A DNA stretch of 64,000 nucleotides, from the NCBI GenBank assembly GCA_023525975.1, contig CM042040.1, forward strand, positions 53,041,486 to 53,105,485, in the 5' to 3' direction. The notes under the pieces are model-generated. The model searched no databases. It saw nothing but the letters and a program-made list of their open reading frames with translations, and was not told the origin of the DNA. Each line of letters starts with the position of its first letter. The stretch's first letter is position 1. The position numbers and the translations under genes are program-made. Shown in pieces: positions 31,476-44,720 of this stretch. This stretch comes from Smallanthus sonchifolius (Eukaryota > Streptophyta > Magnoliopsida > Asterales > Asteraceae).

Positions 31476-31964
31476 GGGGTCATCGGTGGTAAATATCGTT
31501 ACTTTGACGGTCACTTGGCGTATGAATAGGAATCCAACACGTAAGACTGTATCTGATTGAATTGGTTTTCTTAGATATATACAATGGGTTAGATGTTTCA
31601 ATAATGGATTCAAACACACAAGTATGAGATATATTTTAGGTTTTCACACTACTTACAAGTTTTAACCATATGTCGGGCCTACCAGCTATACCTCAGTAAA
31701 CACCATTGCTTTCGTCCATTTCATGTCCAAGAGATGAGATCAGACACTATCATTTCTCAAAGGTCAGATTCAATTTTCCTGTAACAAAACCACTTGTAAG
31801 ATTATATACAAGGCAATTCTTTTCAATTTTTGACATATTAAATTCTTATTTCTCCCCCAAAAGATTTGTTTGTAACTGAAAGTAACTGTATAGAAAAATA
31901 AAATCTTTTTGGAATTTTCTTGACGATTAACCATAAACATGAAACACACAAATAGTCAAAAAGA

Positions 31965-34900
31965 TTACTGAAAATTGATCATGCTGAGCATTTCCACCAG
32001 TTGGGCAAATCTGGTAGAGTCAAAAGCTTTTGTGAAGATGTCTTCGGTTTGCTTGTCGGTTTTGACCTCAACGATTTGGATGTGTTTCTTTTCAACACAG
32101 TCACAGATAAAGTGATGTTTGATTTCAATGTGTTTTGTTTTGAAATGCTGAACGGGGTTTTTGGTGATATAGGGAACGGCAGTGTTGTCACACAGAATGG
32201 GTGTCTCATGGAATGTGATCCCATAGTCAAGCATCTGATGGTGCATCCATCTGACTTAGGAACAACAGAGGGCTGCGGCAATGTATTCGGCTTCGGCGGT
32301 GGATTGGGAAATGGTGGATTGTTTCTTACATTGCCATGAGACAAGGCGGTTGCCAAGGAACTAACAACCTCCAGAAGTGGATTTTCGGTCAAGTTGCAAC
32401 CCCCGTAGTCTGAATCTGAATAAGCCACAAGATCAAACAAATCATTTTTAGGATACCACAGACCCAATTTTAGCTTATACTTTAAATATCTCAAAATACG
32501 TTTGACAGCAGATAAATGAGAAAGTTTAGGATTAGCCTGAAAACGTGCACACAAGCACACTGCAAACATGATGTCGGGTCTGTTGGCCGTGAGATACATG
32601 AGAGATCCTATCATAGAGCGATAGAGATTCTGATCAACGCTTTCACCATCCACATTAGGAGTTAGACAATGTCGAACTTCTACCGGAGTTTTTACCGGAT
32701 GGGAATCAGCCATTTTGAACTTCGTCAAGATTTCTTTCACGTATTTCTCTTGATAGATGAGGATTCCTGACTCAGACTGATCAACTTGTAGTCCTAAAAA
32801 GAACTTCTTTTCTCCCATAGAGCTCATTTCAAACTTAGACCGCATCACTTCTTCAAATTCTTTGCAAAGACGAGGATTGGTAGATCTAAAAATGATATAA
32901 TCCACATAAATTTGCACCATGATTGTATCCTTTCCATCCTTCCGTTTGAACAAAGTTTGGTCAATTGCTCCTCGTGTGAAACCATTCTCAAGCAGATGCT
33001 TTAATAAAGTTTCATACCACGCACGAGGTGCTTGGTAAAGACTGTACATTGCCTTGTCTAACTTGTATACACGGTCTGGAAAATTAGGATACCCGGTGGC
33101 TGCTTGACATATACTTCCTCTTGAACACCATACATAAATGCGCTTTTGACATCCATTTGATGAACAGTGAAGTCCATGTAGGCTGCATAGGCGAGAAACA
33201 TTCTGATGGCTTCCGAGCGAGCCACTAGTGTAAAGACTTCCTCAAATTCAATCCCTTCTTCTTGATAAAAACCTTGAACTACCGGACGAGCTTTATTCTG
33301 AACCACAATTCCTCCTTCATCCTTTTTGTTGCAAAATACCCAACGAGTGTCGATTGGTACTTTGTTCTTGGGAAGATCTACCAGATTCCACACATTCAGC
33401 TTTGAGAATTGTTGTAACTCTTCTTGCATTGCTTCCACCCAACTGTTTTCAAGCAAAGCTGCTTTGATGTTCTTAGGTTCAACTTGAGAAATGAAGCACG
33501 AGAACATGCTGTTTTCCAATGCATCACAGGCACTCCGGGTACGAACTCCCACATTGAGTGGACCAATGATGTTGTCGGTGGGATGATTCTTGTGACTTCT
33601 CAACTAAGGAATATCATCTTCTTCCAAGACTTCTTCCAAGCAAGAAGATTAACGATATTATCAATAGGATCTTCAGCAGGTGATTGTGGTGCAACATCTA
33701 CTATTGGAATTGTGTTGTCTTTAATTGTTTCACTTGTTGCACCAGAACCGAAAGACTCCATATTAGATTCAGAATGAGCAGGTACAGGGATTTCAATATG
33801 AGCGGATGAGGAAGAACCTTCATCATTTATTTTCCCTAGGTTGTTCACAGAGAAGTAAGGATTAGCAGGAGTTGATTCAATAGAGAGCTCAGGAAGATTA
33901 AATGACTTAAACAATGAATCGACATCAAAGAGCCAATTAGGACCGTCTCCTGTGTCCGTATGATTGTTTTCATGCCAATTAATATCAATGGACTCCAACA
34001 CTATCCTTCTCTTCTTATGGTAGACACTAAAAGCGCGTTGATTGAATGAGTACCCCACAAAATAACATTCATCAGCTTTGGCTTCAAACTTGTTCAGCTG
34101 ATCTGAAGTATTCAGCATTGTGTACACACACCCAAATATTCTGAAGAAATCAATAACTGGCTTGCGCTTGTACATGATCTCATAAGGTGTCTTGTTGCAA
34201 CTTTTGGTGAGGAGAACCCGATTTTGCACAAAACATGCAGTGTTGACCGCCTCAACAATCATAGTTCGTGCAGGTTCAATTAAAGTGCGGTTTCTCCTTT
34301 CAGCTACACCATTTTGTTGAGGAGTACGAGATGCACTAAATTGTCGAGAAATTTCATTGCTTTCATAGAAGGAATCAAGAGTTGCATTTTTAAATTCTGT
34401 TCCATATAGGTTTTCAAAAATCTCTGGCGTCTCATCTTTCTTAGCTAGGAAGAACACCCAAGTAAATCGAGAGAAATCATCGGTTACCACTAAGCAGTAT
34501 GACTTTCATCCAAGACTCATGACACTCACAGGACTGAAGAGATCCATGTGAAGTAATTGGAGAGGAGAGTCAATGGAGTTTGTGGTTTGGGGCTTATGAG
34601 AAGATTTGTGTTGTTTTCCCTTGGAACATGAGATGCAGTGTTCCATAGGAGAGAAATCTTTAAGAGGTAATCCAGTGACGAGGTTTCCTCGAACCAGTCG
34701 GTTCATAGTTTTGAAATTTACATGTCCCAACCTCTTATGCCACAGGAATGATTCATCTTCGGAAGCTTTTGAAAGAAAGCACGATTTAATGCCCGATGGG
34801 TTGTTCACATCCAAGCTGTATGTTTTGTATCTTCTGGGAGCACGCATGAGAATAAGTTCTTCTGGAATCACCACTCCAGGCTTCAAGATTAGACATTCTC

Positions 34901-35144
34901 TTGAATTGAACAAGGCACAAAAATCCTTGTCACAAATTTGAGAAACACTCATCAGATTGCACTTCAATTGAGGAACAAAGTTGACAAATTCCAGACTATT
35001 TACACCTTTCGATACCGTTCCTTGTCCTTCAATCTTTCCTCCTCTTGGATTTCCTGCAAAAGCTACATACTCTTCATCAATTGGATGATAATTTAGCAGC
35101 AAATTAAAATGACCAGTCATATGTCTTGAACATCCACTGTCCAC
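31965..35144 (-). pseudogene. pol: SV2 pol: protease, integrase, RT and RNase H (broken)
   Basis: The order is that of copia elements. Protease has DSGCSRHMTG (35144 on). The integrase zinc region has LWHKRLGHVNFKTMNRL. The integrase core has DDFSRFTWVFF and TPQQNGVAERRNRTL, but about 20 residues including the second catalytic Asp are deleted near 34400, and a second deletion follows RTM. RT has QMDVKSAFMYG and WYETLLKHLLENGF; its active-site box is YVDY in place of YVDD. Frames change near 33055 and again after DSDYGGCNLTE (about 32390). The RNase H tail is open at 32246-31965 (KNPVQHFKTKHIEIKHHFI). It would make and integrate the DNA copy, but with this damage it cannot. Confidence 0.85.
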
Positions 35145-35198
35145 ATGCCAAATGTTATCGCCGGTTCTTTTTTATTAACCCTATACACAACGAACCAT

Positions 35199-37791
35199 TT
35201 AGACGTTTTGACCAATACCATTGCTATCAAGAAGTTTCTTGTCAAGATAGGACATCACATTGGAATCATAATCAGAATCCTCCTTAGATGAAGCATGATC
35301 ATCAAATAGAACATTATTTTTATTTTTCCAGGTTCTTTTCAAATAATTTTTAGCATTTTTAATTCTTTTACGCCTAGATTTTCTATTGTGAGAAGACTTA
35401 GACAACACATATGAATTCAAGGAAATTTTGGGAGACGGTTCTTCATTACAATTAGTGGTTGTCAATTTACAACTTTTTGAAACATGATTTGAAGCACCAC
35501 AACTAACACAAACTTTTTCACAAGATATCTTAGCCTGATAATTGTCATCACAAGATGAAGATGATTGTGATGTTGAGGCATCTGAACATGAGACGGTTAT
35601 CTCATCAATAACTTTGTCTTGAAGACGATGTTCTTCCTTTAATATGAAAAAGTCCATGTTGCTCATGGTTTCACGTGGTACATCATTCACAATAATTCCT
35701 GCACTTTTAAACTTGGTAACACATGGCATAACATTCAACGATTTAGGAACAAAAGGCAAAGCATTTTTTAATTTAGAAATATCACATCCCAATCCTGTAT
35801 GCTCAGCAAGCATAGAATCAAAATACAAGTTTTCAACGTGTTCACAAATATCTGGTTTTGACACGGACATATTATTACATTCATCCGACTCAAGTTCATT
35901 TAAAACATTTCTAACATTGGTACTCTCATCACAATCATCTTCGGAAGTTACACAATTTGATTCTGCACATGAAGCAAAACTGTCAGAGTCAGAGGACGTA
36001 ATATAATCATCAGGAGATAAAGTGCACACAAAAGGGGTAGGAACATGAGCAACAGGCATGTCAGCAAATCTACCTGATTTGGAATAAGGTGGTGGATGAG
36101 AATTATAACCAAGGCCCTTTGTGCCTTTTATGTTAAATTGTTTATCAATTATACCAAACAAAATTTTCTGATCCATATCCATGTGATCAACTTTTAATTT
36201 AGCCTTTTCTGCCTTTTGGACTCTTTCACTCAAAATTTTATTATTAATGGTTTGAATATTAAGTTTTGTAATTAAAGAACGGTTTTCACCAGAAATATCA
36301 TGAATTTTCTTTAAGTAAAGTTTCTCATTTTTGCCACAGAGTCATACATCACCTTAATATGATCTCGTTCATCAATCAAAGCTTGATTAATGAATATGTA
36401 TTTTTGAGTTTCATTTATGCAAGATCTAGCATTACAAAGTTTAAAAAAAACCTCAGCAGGCATAGCAGTGAGATCCTCAGCAGGTTCAATCATGACACAC
36501 TTGCCCTTGTCCTCTACATCAGCCATCAAGGCTTTATCAGCAGCTTCCTCAGCTTGTTCTCCCCGATGATAGTGTCCATCAGCTTGACACATAAGAGTTG
36601 TGGAACTTGAAGATGTGTTTGTCTTGGAAGGATTGGCAGCTTGTTTTCCAGAGGAAATCTTCTTTTCTTGCTGATCCTTGGAGGACGGCTCCTTGCAGTT
36701 TCTGGCAAAGTGACCCAGCTGATCAAAATTGTAGCATCTCTCCTTTTTGATATCAAACCCAAGTGTCTTTCCCTGCTTGAAACTGTCTAAACCAGTCCTT
36801 TTGATGAATCGTTTGGCTCTTAAGGTCAACATGGCCATACACCAATCAATGTCCATTTTCTCCAAATCATCAGGATTGATCAGCTCCAAGTCATCAGTTG
36901 AAAGCTAACCGGTGTTAGGTTTCCAGAAATCAGTGCATCATAGCACGACATGAAAGCAGTCATGATTGGGACATATTCATCAGGAATCATGGTAATGGAC
37001 TTCTGAAGAGCAGAGTAGCTGGTAGAATGAATTACAGCAGCAGAAGGAGGAACATCAGTATGAAAGTATGGGCTATTGGAAGAGCTTGATCCAGCAATAA
37101 GAGCTGTGTTTCCAGACTGATTTGTTTGGGTAACTGCTCCTTTCTTGATCTCAATCTCATAAGATTCAAGGATGTTGTAGACTTCTTGTTGATACAAAGT
37201 ACTCAGATTCTCTGTCTTCTTAATCATGATACGATACATATTCCATTCCTCAGGAAGAGCATCTAGGAGTTTCTTGTTTAGCTCCAGAGTAGGGTACTCA
37301 ACACCCATTACTTTCAACCTAGATACGATGCTTGAGAAACGATTGATCAAATCAGACATTGATTCACCTCCGACACTGCTGAACATCTCATACTGCTTCT
37401 TGATCAGATCTCTCTTACTCTCCCTGACATCAGCACTTCCCTCAAATCTGGTGCACAAGGCTACCCATAAGTCTTTGGCAGTGGTGTTCTCAGCAAAGAT
37501 GTTGAAGACATCCATAGGAAGAGCCATAGCAATAGTCCCATAAGCCTTGTTATCTCGGGCAATCAAGGCAAGATCCTTCTCATCATATTCAGCTACTGTC
37601 TTAGGACGTTGAACATCAGCAGTAGTAATAACAGGCTTATGGGGACCATAAGTGATAGAGTTCAGCAACGTATGATCATGAAATTGGAAGAAAAGTTTCA
37701 TCTTCTTTGTCCAGTCATCAAATTCTCTTGTAGACACAAGAGCAGGTGGTTTGTTCCTTCCAGAATACTCAGCTAAACTTGAAGTTACCAT
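35199..37791 (-). pseudogene. gag: SV2 gag with extended C-terminus (broken)
   Basis: The ATG at 37791 begins MVTSSLAEYSGRNKPPALVS. The UBN2-type Gag domain follows (TTAKDLWVALCTRFEGSADV, ESMSDLINRFSSIVSRL). A frameshift near 36885 separates it from the linker DDLEKMDIDWCMAML and a zinc knuckle with a lost cysteine (CYNFDQLGHFARNC). A further piece (36233-35199) is an acidic, Ser-rich extension with a second knuckle CVSCGASNHVSKSC and a basic tail (NRKSRRKRIKNAKNYLKRTW). Large Gags with such extensions are usual in the Sirevirus lineage. The Gag would assemble the particle and bind the genomic RNA. Confidence 0.8.
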
Positions 37792-37801
37792 AATATCATA
37801 A

Positions 37802-38171
37802 ATCGAAACTAAAACAATGACTAGTTTCGGGTGGACAAACTTGATCGAAACTACTAGTTTAGATAGAGAAACACTGATAGAAACTCCTAGTTTCGATTGA
37901 GAAAAGTTGCCTGAAACTTATAGTTTCGATTGAAGAAATACAGCCCGAAACAACTAGTTTCGATGGTTAACACTTGGTCAGAAAAAGAAGAAGAACCTTA
38001 GTAGAAACTACTAGTTTTGATAGCCAAAGTTTCGGGTGAATAAGCTGCACAAAGTAGTTTCGATTAGAACAAGACAAAAGGCTAATTTCGATTGTACCTT
38101 CTCCAGACAAAAAATAGACAAGAAGTTTCGATGACCAACGAAATTCAAAGAATGTTCCCAGTAGTTTCGAT
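37802..38171 (-). repeat. Palindrome cluster in the SV2 leader
   Basis: About ten CGAAACT/AGTTTCG sites, several paired as CGAAACTnnTAGTTTCG, lie between the primer site and gag. Confidence 0.75.
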
Positions 38172-38439
38172 GCCTTCTTCTCCAAACTCAGAAATACTCC
38201 ATTGATGAAAATCTCCATAAATCAATATTGTAGAAATGACAATCCAATCCAGCGAAAACCTTCGTCTAACTCTCTTGATCACTAAACCAACCTCCGATCT
38301 TGAAATCACGAACAAAAACCCTTGGAAATCGATGAAACAGTGCTTCCGAGAATTTTATGCAGAAAAACTTCGAAATACCACACAAATCACATAGAATTGA
38401 TCACAAACCTTATAATACTCAAAAACGCAAGAGCATAAA

Positions 38440-38451
38440 GCTCTGATACCA
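38440..38451 (-). other. Primer binding site of SV2
   Basis: The plus strand reads GCTCTGATACCA, i.e. TGGTATCAGAGC in element sense, two bases from the 5' LTR. Confidence 0.9.
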
Positions 38452-38453
38452 AT

Positions 38454-39020
38454 TGTAGGTCCAGATTTCACTCAAAAATCTCACAAATGATCGATTCTCC
38501 ACACACAAAGGCGGAAACAATGTGTATGGAGGTGAAACAGATGATAGAAACAGATTTGGTGAAGATAACGGGCTAAACACACTCACAATCAACACAAATA
38601 TGATATGAAATTGTAAGAACAGTGCACAATACTCAAAAATGCAGATTGTATTGATTGAAGAACAATGAAAGAGAAGGTTCAGGGTTACAGCCACTACTCA
38701 CACCCTAAACATTCTCAAACTAGGCTATTTATAGTAGTAGACAGCCATCGAAACTATGCTAACTGAAACTAGTAGTTTCGATTGAGCATTACAAGTGATA
38801 GAACAAACTGTCGAAACTACTATCTATCGAAACTACTAGTTTCGATTGAACAAATCTCAATCGAAACTAAGTAGTTTCGATGGCCCAGACTTAACTAAAT
38901 AAAACAGTAAATTACAGAAACTGAAATTACAATAATGAAATGACAGAAAGTAAACTAAGCTAACATTGTTCAAAGATACAATAATGAAAACAGCTTATAC
39001 AGAAAAAACATGTCTCTACA
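38454..39020 (-). repeat. SV2 5' LTR (right copy)
   Basis: 567 bp with the TATA box at 38733-38725 in element sense and palindromes at about 38761-38882. It ends TCTCTACA before the CATTC duplication. An apparent start codon at 39010 for the adjacent SV1 frame lies inside this LTR and is fortuitous. Confidence 0.9.
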
Positions 39021-39025
39021 CATTC

Positions 39026-42000
39026 CACCACCACTTAACGGGACATTTGTCAATGGGCCAGTCGACATTGATCTATCATTTCTTGATGAATCTTTAAGTA
39101 AGGATAACACATCTTCAGATGAAGAGTTTTATTCTGATAAATGTTCAGAAAACAACAAAGTTGATGGTGTTGTTTCAGAAGAATTGTTTAATGAACCTAA
39201 AATCAACAAAAGCATTGTCAACGATCGGGACATTTGTATTTTAACTGAACCTGGTGTAATTGAATCAAACGATAAATTCAAAAAGATGCTTTATGGAGAT
39301 TTCAAAACCATAAAGCAAGCCAAAAAGAAGACATTTGCTAACAAACTTGGAAAGAATTTTCAAGAAAACATTGATAAGCACTACACTCTTAAAATTCAAT
39401 TAACATCTGGTAAAACTTCACATGTGGTTCATCAAACTAATTCTAACACTGGTCAGAATAAACCTTTTACATCCAAAATCCGTGAGCCTTATAGGAAACC
39501 TTTCAAAGAAAGAAGAAATTGTTTTCATTATGGAATGTTCGGACATATTCTTATGAATTGTCCTTATAAGAATCGAGAGAAATGGCCTGTTGTTCCAAAA
39601 CAATTCGTATCCCTAAAAATTCCACCAAGAAAACAATTCAAAACTCAAGTTTCAAATATTGTAAGAACACATGTCCAGTATATGGTTAAGTCCAGATTTG
39701 TGACTAAACTATCTACCGAGAAAAGGAACAAAAAGTCTGTGGTTCCATGTGTATCTATTTTTTATAACACATGATCTTATGAGGTGAAATTGTCTAGACC
39801 ACAGAGGAGGAGACGAAATAAAAGTTTGAGAAAACTAGGACAACAGTTAACTGGTAATCAACTAAGTAAAACCTTTTTACAAAGTAACATTAGGAAACCT
39901 GTTGTTCAAAATAAGCAAGTCTGGAGAAAGAAACTAGATAATTCACAAGCTTCTAATACCGACTCACCAAAGGAGTCACTCATTTTTATCACCATGACTG
40001 TGAATTAATTGAAGTAGTGTATTTTGAGAAAAACGGACGACCCAAGACCACAATGGCTTGGGTCTCCAAATCTAACTAATTTCTTATGATATGTGCAGGA
40101 ACAACCAAGGGGATCTGTTTCTAATCATTGGTATGTTGATAGTGGTTGTTCCCGACACATGACAGGCAACATGGCCCTTCTATAAGACGTTAAACCATTC
40201 AGAGGTTGCTATGTGGCCTTTGCAGGCGAGAAAGGTGGAAGTATAACAAGTCAAGGCGTGGTTACTAATGGATGTATCACCTTTGACAATGTCAACTACT
40301 GTGAGCAATTAAAGCACAACTTGTTAAGTGTCTCTCAGATGTGTGACAAAGAATATTCAGTGATGTTCAACAAATATGAATGTCTATTTCTCAAGCCTGG
40401 TTTCGTGATTCCAGAGAATGGATTTTGATGCATGCACCAAGAACAAATGACACTTATCAAATTGATATGACCGTGGCAACAACCACTTCATCAGTTGCAA
40501 CTTGTTTAATTTCTAAAGCAACTGAAATTGACTCAATCTTATGGCATAGGAAAGTCGGACACCTTTCATATAGAAAAATGAATCATCTTGTTCGAAATGG
40601 TTTGGTAACCAAGGTTCCTAAGTTGAGATTCTCCGTTGTAGATAATTGTATATCTTGTAAAAAAAGGCAAACAGCAACGTAAATCTCACAAGCAAAAGAT
40701 CCAAAACTCTATTGATACCCCTTTGGAGCTCTTACATATCGATTTATTTGGGCCCATAAGTATCAAGAGTATTGGTGTAAAGTCATATTGTTTGGTTGTT
40801 AATGATGATTACTCACGTTTTTCTTAGGTACTAAAGATGAGACTACTGAAATTCTTCAATATCTAATTCTGAATCTAGAATCTTTATGCAAACTGAAGGT
40901 CAGAAGCATTAGGAGTGACAATGGCACCGAGTTTAAAAATAATATGATGGCTCTTTTCTGTCTCAAGAAAGGTATTCATCAGGAGTTCAGTGCACCTTAC
41001 ACTCCTCAGCAAAATAAAGTTGCAGAACGAAAGAACAGAACTCTAATTGACACTGCACGGACAATGCTGTCAGATGCCAAGATTCCAATCACTTTTTGGG
41101 CAGAAGCTATTAATACAGCTTGTCACGTGTTGAATAGAGTTCTGGTGGTGAAAAGACACAATAAAACAAGCTACGAACTAATCAATAATCGACCTCCTAA
41201 GCTTGACTACCTAATTCCTTTTGGTAGTCCATGTTCTCTATTGTTACAACACAAAGATCGACAATCGAAGTTCCATGAAAAAGCGGTAGAAGGAATCTTC
41301 TTAGGTTATGTTGCCAACTCACCTTGCAAAAGAGTGTACAATATTGAAAGTCATACTCTCGAAGAATGGTTCGAAGTGGATTACAGTAAATACAGCACTC
41401 CACCAGAACCAGCAGGACCAGCTTGGGGTTTGATTATGATCATCTTTTTAAGTCTTTCAATCTTCCTGGTTTATCTGCTGAAGATGCTGCAAATTAGTAT
41501 CAATATTGTAGTGGCGGAGACAATTCCAATTTTTCTACAAGAATAACAGTACCTATTCCAAGCCCCAGTTCCGATGTTGCATTTGCATTTGGAACACATG
41601 AAAGTAACACTGAAGAAGATACTCATAATGAAGAAGACGAAGCTCAAGTCAGAAATGAAGTTCCAGTCGATCCTATTAACAATGAATCGTCTTCAGGTGT
41701 AAATGATATGGGGGAGCTAAGCATGAATCTTGAAACAAATATTCAAGAAACCATTGTACCAGAGACAAGAATTCATAGGAATCATCCAATTGACAACATC
41801 ATTGGTGATCCGAATGTTGGTGTTCAAACTCGTCACAGAACTGTATCTGAAAACACCAGCCTTTATGCTAAGATTCTTACCACAGATATAATGGAAACAT
41901 GTTTAAAAGCTGCCTTTGTATCCCAAATAGAGCCTAAGAATATCAAAGAGGCTTTAGCTGACAATTGTTGGATTGAGGCAATGCAAGACGAACTGTCTCA

Positions 42001-42955
42001 ATTCAGAAAACTACATGTTTGGGATCTAGTTGATTTACCAAGAGGTGTACATCCAATTGGAACCAGATGGGTGTTCAAATGTAAAACTGACGATTGACAC
42101 ATTGTGGTGCATAATAAAGCGAGATTGGTTGTTCAAGGGTTTTACCAACAAGAAGGCCTGGTTACATAGAAGTATATGCACCAATTGCTAGACTTGAAGC
42201 CATCCGATTGTTTCTGGCTTATGCCTCTTTTTTCGGCTTCAAGGTCTTTCAACTAGATGTAAAGAGTGTTTTTCTATACGGTAAAGTTCATGAAGAAGTC
42301 TATGTCACTCAACCACCTGGATTTGAAGACCCGTTGCATCCTAATAAAGTGTACAAGCTTGACAAAGCACTTTATGGTCTTCATCAAGCCCCAAGACCAT
42401 GGTATGAGACTCTATCAAAGCATCTATTGTCTAATGGTTTCGATCGAGGGCAAATTGATTCGACTCTCTTCATACGAAAAGCAGGAGGTGATATTCTACT
42501 TGTACAAGTATATGTTGATGACATCATTTTCGAGTTTACCAATGAAGAGATGTGTAAGGAGTTCGAGTAGGTGATGAAGTCCAAGTTTGAAATGAGCAAC
42601 ATGGGTGAAATGTCATTTTTCTTAGGACTGCAAGTTAGTCAACGGGAAGATGGCATTTATCTACATCAAACTAAGTATGTACAGGATATTTTGTCAAAAT
42701 AAAAAATGTATGATTGTACATCTTATGGCACACCTATCCCAGTCAATCACGGTTTACATCCTGATAAAGATGGAAAGGATGTGGATTGTAAATTGTACCG
42801 TGGAATGATCGGATCTCTTATCTATCTCACAGCTTCAAGGCCCGACATAATGTTTGACGTCTGCCTGTGCTCGAGGTTTCAGTCACAACCAAAGGAATCT
42901 CATATGATCGATGTGAAGAGAATATTCGATTACCTGAAAAGGAACCCCCGATTAG
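39026..42955 (+). pseudogene. gag-pol: SV1 gag C-terminus, protease, integrase and most of RT
   Basis: The piece resumes the frame cut by SV2 (PPPLNGTFVNGPVDID). The Gag extension ends with a CFHYGMFGHILMNC knuckle (39521-39562). Protease is seen as WYVDSGCSRHMTG (about 40131), then the integrase zinc region LWHRKVGHLSYRKMNHLV. The integrase core has SDNGTEF and TPQQNKVAERKNRTL but several stops and shifts near 40680-40930. RT runs from IEAMQDELSQFRKLHVWDLV to FQLDVKSVFLYG, LYGLHQAPRPWYE and an intact YVDDIIF (about 42520). A TAG at 42568-42570 and a TAA at 42701-42703 interrupt RT. TK2 inserted after 42955 (ATTAG duplicated); the frame resumes at 52478. The coding capacity is ancient and broken. 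Confidence 0.85.
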
Positions 42956-44704
42956 TGTGACATTTCGGATTTTTCATTCGCGCACTTATAATTATCGTGT
43001 AATCATTCTCAAATTAAATAAAATACGAGTGTTTTATTTAGTTTTATACAAATGGGTACTTTCATTTTACGGATTTAAATTAATTAAAATTTTATAAGTT
43101 TTAAAACTTATATACAATTTTTATATAAAAATCTAAATTTAAAAGTTCCATATTTAATAAAATAACCTATTTAAAATAAGATAACTAACTTTTATAAAAA
43201 TTATTTATAACAATAATAATAATATAAGTTTATAAAATATATTTAAAATTTTAAAAGAAATTAAATTAATTATTTTTATAAAAGATAAGGGGTTGTTTTG
43301 AAACTTTTCAAACTAAAAGGTTTTAAACTAAAATCAGTTGAGGGACTATTTCTGTACAAATAAAACTACAAGGACTCATCCGTAATTATCTCAGGTGCCG
43401 AATTAAATCAAAACCAAACTACAAGGACCAAATCTGCCAAACTCCAATTCGCATTTCCGGTCGTCCCCTACATTGTCCGGCGGTCCGAGATAGTTTCCGG
43501 CGAACACCCCGACAGGGCTGTCCCCTGCACCTCGACAGCCGCTACAGGCATCCCTGGCTTCGTCTCTCCCACGCGAACAAGGCCCCCCGACCAATTGGTC
43601 TCCCCAACATAAGGATCGTCTGAGCCTGTGTATCACTTATAAATGATCAATCGAAACTAGTAGTTTCGATAGATGGTAGTTTCGACAGCCTGTGTATCAC
43701 TTGTAAATGGTCAATCGAAACTAGTAGTTTCGATTGAACACAGTTTCGATACCTGTCACAACTATAAAACAGTTTCGATCAAATCAGTAATTTCAAGTAA
43801 ATCTGGACCAACTTTTATGCAAATAACACCGAGAAATGCTATTATAAACCTATACACAATTAAATACTAATACGCACATGTAAACATACAATAATACCCA
43901 TTTATTTACATAGGGTATCAACGTGCTTAGGCTTTCACATACTTATCACCTACACGCGTGGAAAAATACCCGCTTGCAAGGTGAGTTACATAGCCCCAAT
44001 TTTACATTTTTATACGTTTTGGGGTGAAACATTATACATGCTACTCACATTGTTTGTACGTGTTATTCATGAGACTACATGCTTATTCTTTGGATGTACA
44101 TACATTTATACACAAGACAACCAACTGTAATATTGATAGATCTATTGTGCCTGACCAGCCCACCCGGTTAGGGTGTTTATTACTGCATACTCGGATATAA
44201 CCGCGTGTTATATTCAAACATATCGGATATAGTGGGTAACTATATTCAAACATACCGGACTTAGCTGTTGTGCTCTGTTCAAGCGCGTCAAACTCGGTTT
44301 GAATTGTGATTAAATAAATGATACATCATACATACTATGTTTAACAAGATAAACAATGAGTTGCAAAAAGATTTACAACTACTATTTACCGGAATTACTA
44401 AACCTATGTACTCACCAACTTTTTAGTTGACACTTGATTTAAATAATGTTTCAGGTTTGGATATGTGACTACTTGCCGAAGATTTCTCCACTTAAGGACT
44501 ATGGACCTAGTTAAATAAATCAATGTTTTGAACTAGACTAGGTTATTTGGAATGTATCGTATTTGGATCTTGTTGTCTTTAAATTTAAATTAATGAATTA
44601 TGCAACCTTTTAGCTATCATGTGATTTTGAACAATCATTCCATCGTCCACCTCGATGATTCCATCGTCCTCCTCGATGATTCCGCCATCGGTCGGGGTGT
44701 GACA
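42956..44704 (+). repeat. TK2 5' LTR (with internal deletion)
   Basis: 1749 bp. Relative to the right copy it lacks about 50781-51410, joined at CCTGT microhomology (near 43625). It keeps part of the palindrome array (43650-43745) and the putative leader intron (43981-44454; donor CAAG|GTGAGT, acceptor ATGTTTCAG). Confidence 0.9.
43981..44454 (+). other. Putative leader intron in TK2 5' LTR
   Basis: A perfect donor AAG|GTGAGT is followed by ATAGCCCC...TTTTGGGGTGAAACAT. Near the end the hairpin ACCAACTTTTTAGTTGAC precedes ATGTTTCAG. The right LTR copy is 51770-52243. It is the best-formed example of the segment also seen in LARD1 and TK1. Confidence 0.55.
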
Positions 44705-44707
44705 GAT

Positions 44708-44720
44708 TGGTATCAGAGAC
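44708..44720 (+). other. Primer binding site of TK2
   Basis: TGGTATCAGAGAC differs from the initiator-Met site by one base (C to A). Confidence 0.85.

Larger units (their letters stand above)
25768..39020 (-). mobile_element. SV2: Sirevirus-like copia retrotransposon
   Basis: Two 567-bp LTRs (25768-26334 and 38454-39020) and the duplication CATTC (25763-25767, 39021-39025) mark a complete insertion on the minus strand. The order is 5' LTR, primer site (38451-38440), palindrome-rich leader, gag (37791-35199), pol (35144-31965), spacer, extra ORF (29211-26376), polypurine tract and 3' LTR. About 20 differences between the LTRs by eye (3 to 4 percent) make it older than TK1. Frameshifts and lost catalytic residues show it is dead. 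Confidence 0.9.

Noticed and set aside
39010..39025. Start codon for an SV1 ORF at 39010
   Set aside because: It falls in the SV2 LTR; the true SV1 frame enters across the insertion junction from 25767.
43403..43636. Minus-strand frames recurring at 50562-51019
   Set aside because: These lie in a GC-richer part of the TK2 LTRs, antisense to the element, and are shared only through LTR duplication.
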